In this document: positions 23,103 through 33,096 of the stretch, one piece after another
Numbering within the stretch: the stretch's first letter is position 1
How the letters are laid out: each line of letters starts with the position of its first letter
Assembly (NCBI GenBank): GCA_012523185.1
Contig: JAAYIY010000052.1
Coordinates: 1-45,737 of the forward strand
DNA from: Clostridiales bacterium
GTDB taxonomy: Bacteria; Bacillota; Clostridia; Oscillospirales; Acutalibacteraceae
DNA length: 45,737 nt
Direction: 5' to 3'
Made by a program: the position numbers and the translations under genes
Notes under the pieces: generated by a model
Databases searched by the model: none
Told to the model about the DNA's origin: nothing
The model's input: the letters and a program-made list of their open reading frames with translations, nothing else

Positions 23103-24074
23103 TCATTGTCCACACTCGGACTCCGCCACCTTGTCCGCAAGGCGGCGAAGATGATCCATTGATGACACGGCGCCGATTTCGGCACGGAACGCGGCGGCGC
23201 CGCGGACTCCTTTTATATACCATCCGGCGTGCTTTCTTGCTTCTCTTATCCCGATGTGTTCGCCCTTGTATTCGCACAGCTTTTCAATGTGGCGGAGCAT
23301 AACCTCCATGCGCTCCTCAACAGACGGCTCAGGCAAAAAAACGCCCTTGTCAAGGTATGTGTTTATAAGGCTGAAAACCCACGGTCTGCCCAAAGCGCCG
23401 CGCCCGATCATTATCATGTCGCAGCCTGTTTCGCTCAACATCTGTGCCGCGCTTTTTCCGTCTGTTATGTCTCCGTTTCCGATAACGGGTATGGAAACGC
23501 TTTCCTTTACGCGCCTTATTATGTCTTTGTCGACAGGCGGCGAATACATCTGCACCCGTGTCCTGCCGTGAACGGCGACTGCCGCCGCGCCCGCGTCCTC
23601 ACACCTGACAGCCAGCTCAACGGCATCGTGGTCGCCGCTCTCCCACCCCGCGCGCATCTTGACCGTAACGGGCACCGGCACGGCTTTGACGCACGCACGC
23701 GTTATCTTTTGAGCAAGGAGCGGATCCTTCATCAATGCGCAGCCGCCGCCGTTTTCCGCAACCTTAGGCGCGGGGCATCCCATGTTGATGTCAATTATGT
23801 CCGGCTCATATTTCATGGCTGCCGCTGCCGCCGACGCCATTGTTTCAGGCTCGCGCCCGAAAATCTGAACGGCGGCGGGGCGCTCGTCCGCGGAAATAAA
23901 TAAAAGCCGCGACGACTTTTTGTCGTTCATGCTGATCCCTTTTGAGCTTGCCATTTCACCGACGACATATGACGCTCCGTATCCGACACAAATCTCTCTG
24001 AAAGCTCTGTCGGCGGCGCCCGCCATAGGAGCCAGTGCCGCCTTTCCTTTGATTTCTATGTTTCCGATTTTCAA
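23103..24074 (-). CDS. dusB: tRNA-dihydrouridine synthase (DusB type)
   Basis: A 323-residue FMN-dependent enzyme that reduces specific uridines in the tRNA D-loop. The sequence opens KIGNIEIKGKAALAPMAGAAD, the DusB N-terminus with the FMN-contacting APMAG. DINMGCPAPKV holds the catalytic cysteine, and MKMRAGWE, VHGRTR and IGRGALGRPW are FMN/phosphate-binding segments. The start is taken as TTG 24074 (GGTGA seven bases before), which matches the family N-terminus; the longer frame from 24110 adds a non-conserved 12 residues. It is the last gene of the long minus-strand run, after polA, and is followed by a terminator. Confidence 0.92.
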   Translation of the reverse strand: MKIGNIEIKGKAALAPMAGAADRAFREICVGYGASYVVGEMASSKGISMNDKKSSRLLFISADERPAAVQIFGREPETMASAAAAAMKYEPDIIDINMGCPAPKVAENGGGCALMKDPLLAQKITRACVKAVPVPVTVKMRAGWESGDHDAVELAVRCEDAGAAAVAVHGRTRVQMYSPPVDKDIIRRVKESVSIPVIGNGDITDGKSAAQMLSETGCDMIMIGRGALGRPWVFSLINTYLDKGVFLPEPSVEERMEVMLRHIEKLCEYKGEHIGIREARKHAGWYIKGVRGAAAFRAEIGAVSSMDHLRRLADKVAESECGQ

Positions 24075-24131
24075 ATATATCACCGTTTTACGGCGGTCAT
24101 AAACCCGCACTCAAGAAATTGTTTAAGGTTT

Positions 24132-26720
24132 CTATTTCGCGTCATACCATGTCTTGCCGATATGCACGTCTGCCTCAAGCCTGACGCTCAGCTCGGCGGC
24201 GTTTTCCATCTCGTGCTTTAATATCTCGGCCGCCTTTTCCGCCTCGCTCTCCGGCGCCTCGACTATCAGCTCGTCATGAACCTGCATTATCAGCCTTGAG
24301 CCCATCCCCTCCGCCGCAAGCCTTTCATGCACGCGTATCATCGCAATTTTTATAATGTCGGCGGCGGTGCCCTGAATCGGCATATTCCGCGCCACTCTCT
24401 CTCCGAACGCCCTCATGTTTCCGTTTGACGAGCCAAGCTCCGGGAGGTAGCGCCTGCGCGCGAACATTGTTTCGGCATATCCGGTTTCCTTCGCGCGGGC
24501 GACGACATTTTGCATATATCTGTCAACGCCTGAATAGTGGCGCAGGTATTCCTTAATGTATCTGTCCGCCTCGGCGCGCGTGACGCCGATATCCTTTGCA
24601 AGCGAAAACGCGCCGATGCCGTAAACTATGCCGAAATTAACGGCCTTTGCCCTGCTTCTCATGAGCGGCGTCACCATGTCGAGCGGCATGTTAAAGACCT
24701 GCGACGCCGTTATCGCATGTACGTCGTCGCCGTCGTTAAACGCTTTTATCATTGTTTCGTCGCCCGATATGTGCGCCAGGACACGCAGCTCGATTTGCGA
24801 ATAGTCGGCGTCGACAAGCACATGACCGTCGCGCGCTTTAAAAAACTTGCGCATCTCACGCCCAAGCTCGGAGCGCACCGGGATGTTTTGGAGGTTTGGG
24901 TCGGCGGATGATATCCTGCCCGTCCTTGTTTCTGTCTGGTTAAGAGTCGAGTGTATCCTGCCGTCGGACGAAATAACTTTTAAAAGTCCGTCGCAATATG
25001 TCGATTTTAATTTTGCGAGGGTGCGGTATTGAAGAATCTTTTCGACGACAGGAAATTCACGCTCCAGTCCCTCAAGCACATCGGCACTTGTCGAATAGCC
25101 GTTTTTAGTCTTTTTCCGCGCCGGTATTCCCATTTTATCAAACAGCGCTTCACCAAGCTGCTTTGGGGAATTAAGGTTAAACTCAAAGCCTATCTCATCA
25201 AAAATCTCCGCCGTCAAGCCGTTTATTGTCGCGTCAAGCCGATTGCCGAACGCCACAATGCCGTCCTCGTCAACTTCAAACCCTGCGTTTTCCATTGACG
25301 CCAGAACCCTTGCAAGCGGAATCTCAATCTTGTAAAGCAAGTCGTTCTGACCGTTTTCCGCTATCATTTCCGCAGCCTTGTCGCAAAGCTCCGGCAGCGA
25401 AAGGACAGCCTCCGACTCAGGCTCGTCCGCCGCGCTGATTGAAGCGCCGTATTCCTGCGCCAGGCGATCGGGCTGATAACTGCCCGACGACGGGTTGAGG
25501 ACATAGCCCGCAAGCGTCATATCCATCGCGACGGCGCGGACGTCTGTCCCGTTTCTGTGGGCGTAGGCGTAAAGCGGCTTGCAGTCAAACGTAAACTTTT
25601 TTATTTTATCGTCCTCTGAAAAATCTCGGACAAAAGACGGAAAAGACAAGGTGCCGCAAGTCGCAAGGCTTACAGCCTCGCCGTTGAAAAACCGCATCTC
25701 TGTTAAAAATCCGCCGTCATAGCCGCTCGTAAAATAAGCCTTGCCCGCCATGCGCAGCTCGCCGAGGAGGGCGTCCGTGTCCGTCCTCTCCGACGTCTTT
25801 ACAGGCGTTTGTGCTTTTGTGCGCGGTGTTTCTTTTGCCGGTTCCGCCGCTTTCAGATTAAGCCTTTTGAGCATCCCGAACATCTCAAGGTCTGTCAGAA
25901 GGCTTGTTACGGCAAAGACGTCGGGAGGTGACGAAGCGTATTTTCCAAGGTCTGTTTCAATCGGCGCCGCGCAGTTTATTGTCCCGAGCGTTCTGCTCAA
26001 AAAGGCGCTTTCCCTGCCCGCCGACAGCTTGTCCCTTACGCCCTGCTTTATGTCAAGCTCGTCAAGCCCGCCGTAAATTTCGTCTATTCCGCCAAACCTT
26101 GAAACAAGATCGGACGCCGTCTTTTTGCCGATTCCGGCGACGCCGGGAATATTGTCGGAGCTGTCGCCCATGAGCGCCTTTATGTCTATCAGCAGCTTTG
26201 GCTCCACACCGTATTCCTCAAATATTTTTTCAGGCGTGTAATGTGTCGTGACCGGTCTGCCCATTTTTGTCGCGGCAAGCATCACTTCGGTTTCACCGCC
26301 GACAAGCTGGAGGCTGTCCCTGTCGCCCGTCGCGATTACGCACTCCCACTCGTCATTTTCGGAGCAGAGCCTTGACAGCGTGCCGAGTATGTCGTCCGCC
26401 TCGTATCCCTCGCACTCGACGACCGTGTGACCGAGCGCCGACAACAGCTCCTTTAAAACAGGAATCTGACCCGCAAGCTCGTCGGGCATGGGCTTTCTTC
26501 CGGCCTTGTAATCGCCGTAAATACCGTGGCGGAATGTGGGTCCCTTTAAGTCAAACGCCGCCGCCACACCGTCGGGCTTGAATTCGTCGCATAGCTTGAG
26601 CATGACATTTAAAAAGCCGTAAATGCCGTTTGTAAATCGCCCGTCCTTTGTCGTGAGAAGCTTGATTCCGTAAAACGCGCGGTTTATTATGCTGTTGCCG
26701 TCAAGCACAAGCAGCTTCAT
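24132..26720 (-). CDS. polA: DNA polymerase I
   Basis: An 862-residue family A polymerase with 5' nuclease domain (1 to about 290; LVLDGNSIINRAFYG start), an exonuclease-like middle domain and the polymerase (from about 480; motif A DADYSQIELR, motif B around RSRAKAVNFGIVYG, motif C MQVHDELIVEAPE). The middle domain lacks the DxE of Exo I: the matching place reads AYFTSGYDGGFL, and later metal-binding aspartates are not obvious. It should therefore lack proofreading, as in Bacillus and Thermus Pol I. It follows ispG by 16 bases; in many Firmicutes this position next to ispG is held by polC, so finding polA here is a departure from the usual order. Confidence 0.95.
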   Translation of the reverse strand: MKLLVLDGNSIINRAFYGIKLLTTKDGRFTNGIYGFLNVMLKLCDEFKPDGVAAAFDLKGPTFRHGIYGDYKAGRKPMPDELAGQIPVLKELLSALGHTVVECEGYEADDILGTLSRLCSENDEWECVIATGDRDSLQLVGGETEVMLAATKMGRPVTTHYTPEKIFEEYGVEPKLLIDIKALMGDSSDNIPGVAGIGKKTASDLVSRFGGIDEIYGGLDELDIKQGVRDKLSAGRESAFLSRTLGTINCAAPIETDLGKYASSPPDVFAVTSLLTDLEMFGMLKRLNLKAAEPAKETPRTKAQTPVKTSERTDTDALLGELRMAGKAYFTSGYDGGFLTEMRFFNGEAVSLATCGTLSFPSFVRDFSEDDKIKKFTFDCKPLYAYAHRNGTDVRAVAMDMTLAGYVLNPSSGSYQPDRLAQEYGASISAADEPESEAVLSLPELCDKAAEMIAENGQNDLLYKIEIPLARVLASMENAGFEVDEDGIVAFGNRLDATINGLTAEIFDEIGFEFNLNSPKQLGEALFDKMGIPARKKTKNGYSTSADVLEGLEREFPVVEKILQYRTLAKLKSTYCDGLLKVISSDGRIHSTLNQTETRTGRISSADPNLQNIPVRSELGREMRKFFKARDGHVLVDADYSQIELRVLAHISGDETMIKAFNDGDDVHAITASQVFNMPLDMVTPLMRSRAKAVNFGIVYGIGAFSLAKDIGVTRAEADRYIKEYLRHYSGVDRYMQNVVARAKETGYAETMFARRRYLPELGSSNGNMRAFGERVARNMPIQGTAADIIKIAMIRVHERLAAEGMGSRLIMQVHDELIVEAPESEAEKAAEILKHEMENAAELSVRLEADVHIGKTWYDAK

Positions 26721-26736
26721 TTTATACCATCCCTTT

Positions 26737-27789
26737 TTATAAGCTGTCGATTTCCTTCATAAGCTCGTCGACAATCATGTTTTCAGGCACTTTGCGCACA
26801 ATTACTCCCTTTCGGAACAACACCGCGCAGCCGTCGCCTCCCGCTATGCCCACATCGGCGGCGGACGCCTCGCCGGGGCCGTTCACAGCACAGCCCATCA
26901 CAGCCACTGTAATAGATTTTTTGCAGCCCTCAAGACGTTTTTCAATCTCGCGGGCAAGAGGTATCATCCCGATATTTGTGCGCCCGCAGGTTGGGCAGGA
27001 AACAATCCGCGGGGAGCCGCCCGCAAGGTCGAGCGCCTTAAGTATGTCTGCACCGGCGCGAACCTCCTTTATCGGGTCGTCAGTCAATGAAACACGGATT
27101 GTGTCGCCGATTCCCTTTGCAAGCAGAGCGCCTATTCCTATGCTTGACTTGACAATACCCATCCTGTATGTACCCGCCTCCGTAACGCCGAGATGAAGCG
27201 GGCAGCCGCACATTTGCGACACAAGCTCATAAGCCTCGATGGTATTCTTCACATCTGATGATTTTATTGAAACGACAATATCGCTGAAATCAAACTTTTC
27301 AAGCAGTCGGATATGGTTAACGGCGCTTTCCGCCATTGCCTGCGGAGTTGCGCCGCCGAATTTTGCAAGCAGCTCTCTTTCCACAGAGCCTGAGTTGACG
27401 CCTATCCTGATTGAGATGTCCCTTTCGGCGCAGGCGCGCGCGACTTTCTTTACTCTTTCCGCAGAGCCGATGTTGCCGGGGTTTATCCTTATCTTATCCG
27501 CGCCCGCCGCCGCACACTCAAGAGCGATTTTGTAATCAAAGTGAATATCCGCGACGACAGGCATTCCGACGCCTTGCTTCAGCGCCTCTATGAGCCGCGC
27601 CGACTTGATGTCGGGCACGGCGGCTCGAATGATATCGCACCCCGCCGCCTCAAGCTCCCTTGCCTGCTCTACGCTGCCGGATATATCGTCCGCCCTTTTG
27701 CTTAGCATCGACTGGACAGTGACCGGAGCGCCGCCGCCAATCGTTATGTTTCCGACTTTTACGGGGCGGCTTTTTCTTCTTGCTATCAA
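26737..27789 (-). CDS. ispG: 4-hydroxy-3-methylbut-2-enyl diphosphate synthase (IspG/GcpE)
   Basis: A 350-residue enzyme of the MEP isoprenoid pathway converting MEcPP to HMBPP with a 4Fe-4S cluster. The N-terminal TIM barrel (MIARRKSRPVKVGNITIGG start) leads to the cluster domain with SCPTCGR and VMGCAVNGPGE, whose three cysteines and the following glutamate ligate the cluster. Length is normal for the bacterial short form. The ATG overlaps the rseP stop by an ATGA junction, so translation is coupled. It supplies isoprenoid precursor to uppS in the same operon. Confidence 0.97.
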   Translation of the reverse strand: MIARRKSRPVKVGNITIGGGAPVTVQSMLSKRADDISGSVEQARELEAAGCDIIRAAVPDIKSARLIEALKQGVGMPVVADIHFDYKIALECAAAGADKIRINPGNIGSAERVKKVARACAERDISIRIGVNSGSVERELLAKFGGATPQAMAESAVNHIRLLEKFDFSDIVVSIKSSDVKNTIEAYELVSQMCGCPLHLGVTEAGTYRMGIVKSSIGIGALLAKGIGDTIRVSLTDDPIKEVRAGADILKALDLAGGSPRIVSCPTCGRTNIGMIPLAREIEKRLEGCKKSITVAVMGCAVNGPGEASAADVGIAGGDGCAVLFRKGVIVRKVPENMIVDELMKEIDSL

Positions 27790-28880
27790 GCCAAATCACC
27801 CCTGACAAGCTTTATTATATCGGAAAGCGAAACGGCGGCCATCATGCCTATGAGCAGCATAAATCCCGCGGCGTGTATAAGGCTCTCGTATTTTGGATTT
27901 ATCTTTTTTCGCCTTATAAGCTCGATGAACAGGAAAAAAAGCTTTCCTCCGTCAAGTGCCGGAATCGGCAGAAGGTTGAAAACGCCGATGTTTACGGAAA
28001 CAAGCGTCAGCATTGTTAAAATCGGCGTGAGGTCTGTCGTCTGCACTGTCTGCTGTGTCACCTGCGCTATATAGCTGACTGTGCCGATGGGGCCGGAAAG
28101 ATCCTTGAAGCCGTATTGCCCCGTCACAAGGTCAAACAAGCTTATCCAAACTATCCGCGCAAATGATACGGCTTCAAGCGCCGAATATTTTATGACTGAC
28201 AGGAACGTCGGCTCCACTCCGACAATAATAAAGTCAAGAACCATTGACTCGCCGCCGCCGCTGTTTTCGCGCATTTCAAAACGGACGTTATTAACGGCTA
28301 TCTTTTGACCGTCCCGCTCGACGACAAAGTCCACCAAGCCGTCCTTATCGCGCGAAAGCAGAAAGCTCAAGTCATATTCCGAATAAACATTTCTGCCGTT
28401 TATCATCTTTATGACGTCGTCTTTTTCAAGACCCGACTGCTGTGTCGTCGAGTTTTCAAAAAACCTGTTTATCTGCGGCGTGCCTATCAAGCTTTCCTGA
28501 CTAAGCATAAACATGACAATAAACAAAGCCAAAACAAGGTTGACAACAGCCCCGGCGGCTATTATTATCATCCTTTTCCACACCTTCGCGTTGTCGAAAG
28601 AGCGTTCGTCAAAGCTTTCCTCATCCTCCCCCTCCATGATAACATAGCCGCCTATCGGGAAAATTCGCAGGGAGTATTCTGTTTCGCCCCTTTTCTTTTT
28701 GAGAATCGGCGGACCCATCCCAATCGCGAATTTGTTCACCTTTACATTGAAAAGCTTCGCGAAAAAAAAGTGTCCAAGCTCGTGAGAAAGGATTATCAGA
28801 CCGAAAAACAACACGGCAAAAAGTATCGGCCACGCCTTGCTCCAAGCTGCGAAAACAGTTGAAAGAAAATCTGACATCAT
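27786..28880 (-). CDS. rseP: Site-2 metalloprotease RseP (M50)
   Basis: A 364-residue intramembrane zinc protease. The first membrane segment carries HELGHFFFAK (HExxH, zinc ligands and catalytic glutamate); the third carries PALDGGKLFF with the aspartate ligand. A PDZ domain lies between (about 135-220, GLEKDDVIKMINGRNV). In Firmicutes it cleaves anti-sigma factors, remnant signal peptides or peptide pheromones. ATGA overlaps join it to dxr upstream and ispG downstream, as in many Clostridia. No anti-sigma gene is adjacent to suggest a substrate. Confidence 0.95.
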   Translation of the reverse strand: MMSDFLSTVFAAWSKAWPILFAVLFFGLIILSHELGHFFFAKLFNVKVNKFAIGMGPPILKKKRGETEYSLRIFPIGGYVIMEGEDEESFDERSFDNAKVWKRMIIIAAGAVVNLVLALFIVMFMLSQESLIGTPQINRFFENSTTQQSGLEKDDVIKMINGRNVYSEYDLSFLLSRDKDGLVDFVVERDGQKIAVNNVRFEMRENSGGGESMVLDFIIVGVEPTFLSVIKYSALEAVSFARIVWISLFDLVTGQYGFKDLSGPIGTVSYIAQVTQQTVQTTDLTPILTMLTLVSVNIGVFNLLPIPALDGGKLFFLFIELIRRKKINPKYESLIHAAGFMLLIGMMAAVSLSDIIKLVRGDLA

Positions 28881-30022
28881 CGAACCACCTTATTTTTTAT
28901 ACGGCTTCTTATGAGCCTGTCAAGCAGGAGAATATCTTCAAGCGTAAAGGCGTCAGTGTTCGGCGCCCGCTCCGCCTCCTCGCCCACAATCATCGGAATA
29001 TCTGAAAATCCGATTTTGCCCTGCCTGAAAAGCTCGTTTGCCGCCTCGTTTGCCGAATTGACAGCCGCCGGAAAAAGTCCGCCTTTTTCGATTGCGGCGC
29101 GGCATATGTTGATGCAGGGAAACGTGTCGTAATCGGGAGACTCAAAGGTTAGCTTTCCCCATTCCTCAAGCTTTAATTGGCGCACCGGCGAAGGATATCT
29201 GTGAGGATATGTCAAGGCGTATTGTATGGGGATCCTCATGTCTGGAACGCCGAGCTGGGCTATGACGGAATTGTCGCTGTATTCGACAAGCGAATGCACA
29301 ACGCTCTGTCTGTGAATAAGTATGTCAACTTGTGAGGGCGGCACGTCAAAAAGCCGAACAGCTTCGATAAGCTCAAGACCCTTGTTCATCATGGTAGCCG
29401 AATCGACTGATATTTTTGCGCCCATGCTCCAGTTCGGATGCTTTAACGCGTCGGCAAGAGTGACCTTTGACAGCTCCTCCTTTTTCATGCCGAAAAACGG
29501 TCCCCCCGAAGCCGTGAGGATAATCCTTTTTATCTCGGCGGCCGCCGAGCAGCCTTGCAGCGACTGAAACACAGCCGAATGCTCGCTGTCCACGGGAAGA
29601 ATGCGCACACCCTTCCTGCGCGCCGCGCCCGTGACAAGTTCGCCCCCCGCGACGAGCGCCTCTTTGTTCGCAAGCGCGATTTCAGAGCCTGCGTCAATGG
29701 CTGCAAGAGTGGGGCGAAGCCCCGCCATGCCGACAATGCTGTTAAGAACAGTGTCGGCACCGGAGCCGGCGCATTCGCAAACGCCGTCCTCGCCGGACAA
29801 AACCCTTGTGCCGGTGTCGGCGACTCTGATTTTCAGCTCCGCCGCTTTTTTACAGTCCGCCAAAGCCGCAAGCCGCGGCTTGTGTTCTCTTATTTGTTTT
29901 TCGATGGCGTCAACTCCGGAGTTGGCGGTCAGAGCGAATATTTCGATTCCGCGAAGCTTTGCGACATCAAGCGCCTGCTTTCCGATTGAGCCTGTCGATC
30001 CCAAGACTGTAAGCCTCGGCAT
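28877..30022 (-). CDS. dxr: 1-deoxy-D-xylulose 5-phosphate reductoisomerase
   Basis: A 381-residue NADPH-dependent enzyme making 2-C-methyl-D-erythritol 4-phosphate, the committed step of the MEP pathway. VLGSTGSIGKQALDV is the NADPH-binding start, LANKEALVAGG and PVDSEHSAVFQ carry the metal and substrate residues, and MNKGLELIEA follows. Length and motifs are complete. It begins 27 bases after cdsA and overlaps rseP at ATGA. The start ATG gives the normal N-terminus MPRLTVLG. Confidence 0.96.
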   Translation of the reverse strand: MPRLTVLGSTGSIGKQALDVAKLRGIEIFALTANSGVDAIEKQIREHKPRLAALADCKKAAELKIRVADTGTRVLSGEDGVCECAGSGADTVLNSIVGMAGLRPTLAAIDAGSEIALANKEALVAGGELVTGAARRKGVRILPVDSEHSAVFQSLQGCSAAAEIKRIILTASGGPFFGMKKEELSKVTLADALKHPNWSMGAKISVDSATMMNKGLELIEAVRLFDVPPSQVDILIHRQSVVHSLVEYSDNSVIAQLGVPDMRIPIQYALTYPHRYPSPVRQLKLEEWGKLTFESPDYDTFPCINICRAAIEKGGLFPAAVNSANEAANELFRQGKIGFSDIPMIVGEEAERAPNTDAFTLEDILLLDRLIRSRIKNKVVR

Positions 30023-30048
30023 ATTATAAACACCAACGTCCGTTTTTA

Positions 30049-30921
30049 TTATCTGATGCTCTCATAAAGCAATATGATTCCGTATGTGGCGGGAATGGCA
30101 AACAGCGCGCTGTCGAACCTGTCCATTGCTCCGCCGTTGCCCATGCCCATGATTGTGCCGAAATCCTTTACGCCGTAGTTTCGCTTTACGGCAGACGCCG
30201 AAAGATCACCGAGCATCGCCGCCACGGACAATACCACAGACGCCGCCGCCACTGCCCACGCGGGCATAAACAAAGCTGTCACAAGTCCTTTTTTTGCGGC
30301 AAACTGAAAGCACGCCCACACGATAAGCGAAACGGCTGTGTTGCCGACAATGCCGCCGATTGCTCCCTCCCAGCTTTTTTTGGGGCTTATGTTCGGAGCC
30401 ATTTTGTGACGGCCGAACTTCCTCCCGAAGAAAAAGGCAGCTGTGTCCGTTATCCACGCGCACATCAAGGCAAAAAGCACAAGAAACACGCAATTTGTCT
30501 TTGTGTATGGGTCGAAGTCCGTGACTTTGTACATATCGCGAATGAGCATGAGCGACGACATGCTGCACGGAATCATTGTTGAAACAAAAAATGATATCGC
30601 CGTATGCTCAAATCGCGTCTTTTCGTATTGTGCCAGCATCAGTGCAAAAAGAATAAACACATATGCGAACAAAAGGGTGTAAATGGGAAGCGGATATCGG
30701 TCAAAGATTTTGTATTCCACAGCGGGCGGAATCGCGGCGGCGACAATGCAGCAGACGACAAACATCGGCTTGTTCTTGACTTGCGCCGTCCTTAGTATCT
30801 CATAGACCGACAAAACCGAAAATAAGGCGACAAAAATGCCCATTACCGGCGTGAATTGAAGGATTAGCACTGTTATCCCTAACAATGACGCCGCGATACC
30901 GGTCATTACTTTGGTCTTCAT
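30049..30921 (-). CDS. cdsA: Phosphatidate cytidylyltransferase
   Basis: A 290-residue polytopic membrane enzyme converting phosphatidic acid and CTP to CDP-diacylglycerol. Around seven to eight hydrophobic segments are followed by the family signature near the C-terminus, SAVKRNYGVKDFGTIMGMGN (then GGAMDR). The common histidine of the PGHGG stretch is asparagine here (MGNGG), a tolerated-looking variation. The gene lies between uppS (62 bp gap) and dxr (26 bp gap) in the canonical Gram-positive order. Confidence 0.93.
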   Translation of the reverse strand: MKTKVMTGIAASLLGITVLILQFTPVMGIFVALFSVLSVYEILRTAQVKNKPMFVVCCIVAAAIPPAVEYKIFDRYPLPIYTLLFAYVFILFALMLAQYEKTRFEHTAISFFVSTMIPCSMSSLMLIRDMYKVTDFDPYTKTNCVFLVLFALMCAWITDTAAFFFGRKFGRHKMAPNISPKKSWEGAIGGIVGNTAVSLIVWACFQFAAKKGLVTALFMPAWAVAAASVVLSVAAMLGDLSASAVKRNYGVKDFGTIMGMGNGGAMDRFDSALFAIPATYGIILLYESIR

Positions 30922-30983
30922 ATAATCTCACACAGGCCTTCGGCAGGCCCTCCACCTTTCATTATCTCAATCTCACAATTGCT

Positions 30984-31703
30984 TTAAATTCCGCCGAAGC
31001 GGCGGGAGCGCGCGGCGTATGCCTCAAGCGCCTTGTCAAAATCGTCTTTTGTAAAATCCGGCCACAAGACATCGGAATACCAAAACTCGGCATATGCCGA
31101 CTGCCAAATCAAAAAGTTTGACAGCCTCTGCTCACCGCTCGGGCGGATTATGAGGTCGGCGTCCGGCTGACCCGCCGTGAAAAGGCCGCCGGAAATCATT
31201 GCCCCATCTATATCCGACGGCTCCGCCTCGCCCTTTTTAACCATTTCGGCTATGCGCCGAACGGCGCGTACAATCTCGTCTCTGCCGCCATAATTGACGG
31301 CAAGGTTTACTGTCGTCTTTGTCTTGTCCGACGATCGCTCCTCAAGAGCATTCACTCTGACGGCTATGTCCTCCGGTATCCCCCCTATGTCCCCTATAAA
31401 CCGGAAACGCAGCCCTCGCTCCTCGTTTTCCTGCTGCCGATCCTCCGCCTCTTTCAAAAATGTCCTGAAAATGTCCATTATTGACGACACTTCCGCTTGA
31501 GGGCGCTTCCAGTTCTCTGTCGAGAAAGCATAAAAGGTGACATATTTTATTCCGATGTCGGCGGCGTGTGTGCAGATATCGCGAAACACTTCCGCTCCCT
31601 GCTTGTGCCCCTCGCTTCTCTCAAGACCCTTTTGCCTTGCCCAGCGTCCGTTGCCGTCCATAATTATCCCTACATGCGACGGGAGTTTTTCGGCGTCTGT
31701 CAT
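30984..31703 (-). CDS. uppS: Isoprenyl (undecaprenyl diphosphate) synthase
   Basis: A 239-residue cis-prenyltransferase making the undecaprenyl-PP carrier for cell-wall and surface polysaccharides. IIMDGNGRWARQKG is the catalytic loop (Asp, Asn, Arg for diphosphate binding); TFYAFSTENWKRP and the late RPSGEQRLSNFLIWQSAYAE segment are family signatures. ATG 31703 is chosen: GGAG lies in range and it follows the frr stop at once (TGATATG), whereas the longer frame from 31763 is embedded in frr. The enzyme feeds the polysaccharide export genes encoded upstream. Confidence 0.95.
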   Translation of the reverse strand: MTDAEKLPSHVGIIMDGNGRWARQKGLERSEGHKQGAEVFRDICTHAADIGIKYVTFYAFSTENWKRPQAEVSSIMDIFRTFLKEAEDRQQENEERGLRFRFIGDIGGIPEDIAVRVNALEERSSDKTKTTVNLAVNYGGRDEIVRAVRRIAEMVKKGEAEPSDIDGAMISGGLFTAGQPDADLIIRPSGEQRLSNFLIWQSAYAEFWYSDVLWPDFTKDDFDKALEAYAARSRRFGGI

Positions 31704-31704
31704 A

Positions 31705-32271
31705 TCATATCTCCATGATTTCTTTTTCTTTGGCGGCCGCGACATCGTCAACTTCCTTAACATATTTGTCTGTCAAATCCTGAAAGTCTTTTTCGCCCAC
31801 CTTGAGGTCGTCCTCCGTTATCTCCGAGGACTTCTCCATCTTTTTCATCTTGTCGATGCCGTCTCTGCGCACGGAGCGGATGGCTATCTTTGCTTCCTCC
31901 GCCTTTTTGCGGACATCCTTTGCAAGCTCCTTGCGCTTTTCTTCTGTCAGCTGCGGGAACACAAGCCTGATTATGCGCCCGTCGTTTTGCGGGTTTATAC
32001 CGAGATCCGACTGCTGTATTGCCTTTTCGATGGACTGGAGCGTCGTTGTGTCCCAAGGCTGGATATTAAGTATCCTCGCCTCGGCGACAGAAATTGCCGC
32101 CATCTGGTTTATCGGTGTGGGCGTGCCGTAGTAATCGACTCTTATCCTGTCAAGAACAGCGGCGTTAGCTCTCCCCGCCCTGATGGACGCGTACTCGTTT
32201 TTCAGCACCGATATTGTCTTGCCCATCTTTTCTTCCGCGATTTCCATAGTCTTTTCCATGATGAAACTCAT
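31705..32271 (-). CDS. frr: Ribosome recycling factor
   Basis: A 188-residue factor that splits post-termination ribosomes with EF-G. The family sequence is complete: [44 protein letters not shown] and the C-terminal helix [20 protein letters not shown] immediately precedes ATG 32271; the fifth-codon ATG is an alternative start of little consequence. It lies 49 bp after pyrH and its stop abuts uppS, as in most Gram-positives. Confidence 0.97.
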   Translation of the reverse strand: MSFIMEKTMEIAEEKMGKTISVLKNEYASIRAGRANAAVLDRIRVDYYGTPTPINQMAAISVAEARILNIQPWDTTTLQSIEKAIQQSDLGINPQNDGRIIRLVFPQLTEEKRKELAKDVRKKAEEAKIAIRSVRRDGIDKMKKMEKSSEITEDDLKVGEKDFQDLTDKYVKEVDDVAAAKEKEIMEI

Positions 32272-32320
32272 TCCTTTCCTGCTTGTTATGATGATATGGT
32301 GGCTATGTTAAGTTTAAAGC

Positions 32321-33025
32321 TTATGGCGTGACTGTCGTGCCGATGCTTTCACCCTTGACTGCGGCGACAATATTAGACGGATTTTCAAGGCTGAACACAA
32401 GCACAGGCATTTTGTTGTCCTTGCAAAGCGACGCGGCGGTGCCGTCCATCACTCTAAGGTCGTTTGCCAAAATCTCGTTGTAGCTTACGGCGGCGTATCT
32501 TTTCGCGTCCGGATTTTCGTGAGGGTCGCTGTCGTATATGCCGTCGACGTTTGAAGCCTTGAGCATGATGTCGGCTCCTATTTCGACAGCTCTCAGTGCC
32601 GCGGCGGTGTCTGTCGTGAAAAACGGGTTTCCCGTGCCGCAGCCGAATATAACGACTCTGCCCTTTTCAAGGTGCCTGACAGCTCTGTTGCGGATGTAAG
32701 GCTCTGCGACTTGCTGCATCGTTATCGCCGTCTGAACCCGCACTATGACGCCGTGCCGCTCAAGACTGTCCGCCAGGGCAAGCGAATTCATGACTGTCGC
32801 AAGCATCCCCATGTGATCCGCGCGCGTCCTGTCCATGCCCTCGCTTGAGCGTCCTCGCCAAAAGTTGCCGCCGCCGACTACGACACCCATTTCAACGCCT
32901 ATTTCGGAGCATTCCTTTATCGCGCGGCTTATCGCGTTGACGACATCGGAATCAATTCCGCTTTTTTGCTTGCCCGCAAGCACCTCGCCGCTTAGCTTCA
33001 GCAGCACTCTGCTGTACCTTGGCAT
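32321..33025 (-). CDS. pyrH: UMP kinase
   Basis: A 234-residue hexameric UMP kinase of the amino acid kinase fold, making UDP for nucleic acids and wall precursors. Motifs are [10 protein letters not shown] at the start, [12 protein letters not shown], and [19 protein letters not shown] for UMP/ATP binding. ATG 33025 is preferred, with AAAGGGG about nine bases upstream; the earlier ATG at 33034 would overlap that ribosome site. Normally rpsB-tsf lies upstream; here polysaccharide genes do, so the ribosomal part of this classic cluster has been separated. Confidence 0.96.
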   Translation of the reverse strand: MPRYSRVLLKLSGEVLAGKQKSGIDSDVVNAISRAIKECSEIGVEMGVVVGGGNFWRGRSSEGMDRTRADHMGMLATVMNSLALADSLERHGVIVRVQTAITMQQVAEPYIRNRAVRHLEKGRVVIFGCGTGNPFFTTDTAAALRAVEIGADIMLKASNVDGIYDSDPHENPDAKRYAAVSYNEILANDLRVMDGTAASLCKDNKMPVLVFSLENPSNIVAAVKGESIGTTVTP

Positions 33026-33096
33026 TTTGAGCATCCCCTTTACATTAAGTGTGTCACACATTGTGAAATCCGCGTGATAACGCCTTCTCCGAAGCT

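Noticed and set aside
23229-23903. A 224-codon plus-strand frame opposite dusB
   Set aside because: Antisense shadow of dusB, no promoter, no recognisable protein.
31537-32331. A 264-codon plus-strand frame opposite frr and uppS
   Set aside because: Covers two well-established genes on the other strand and has no family motif.
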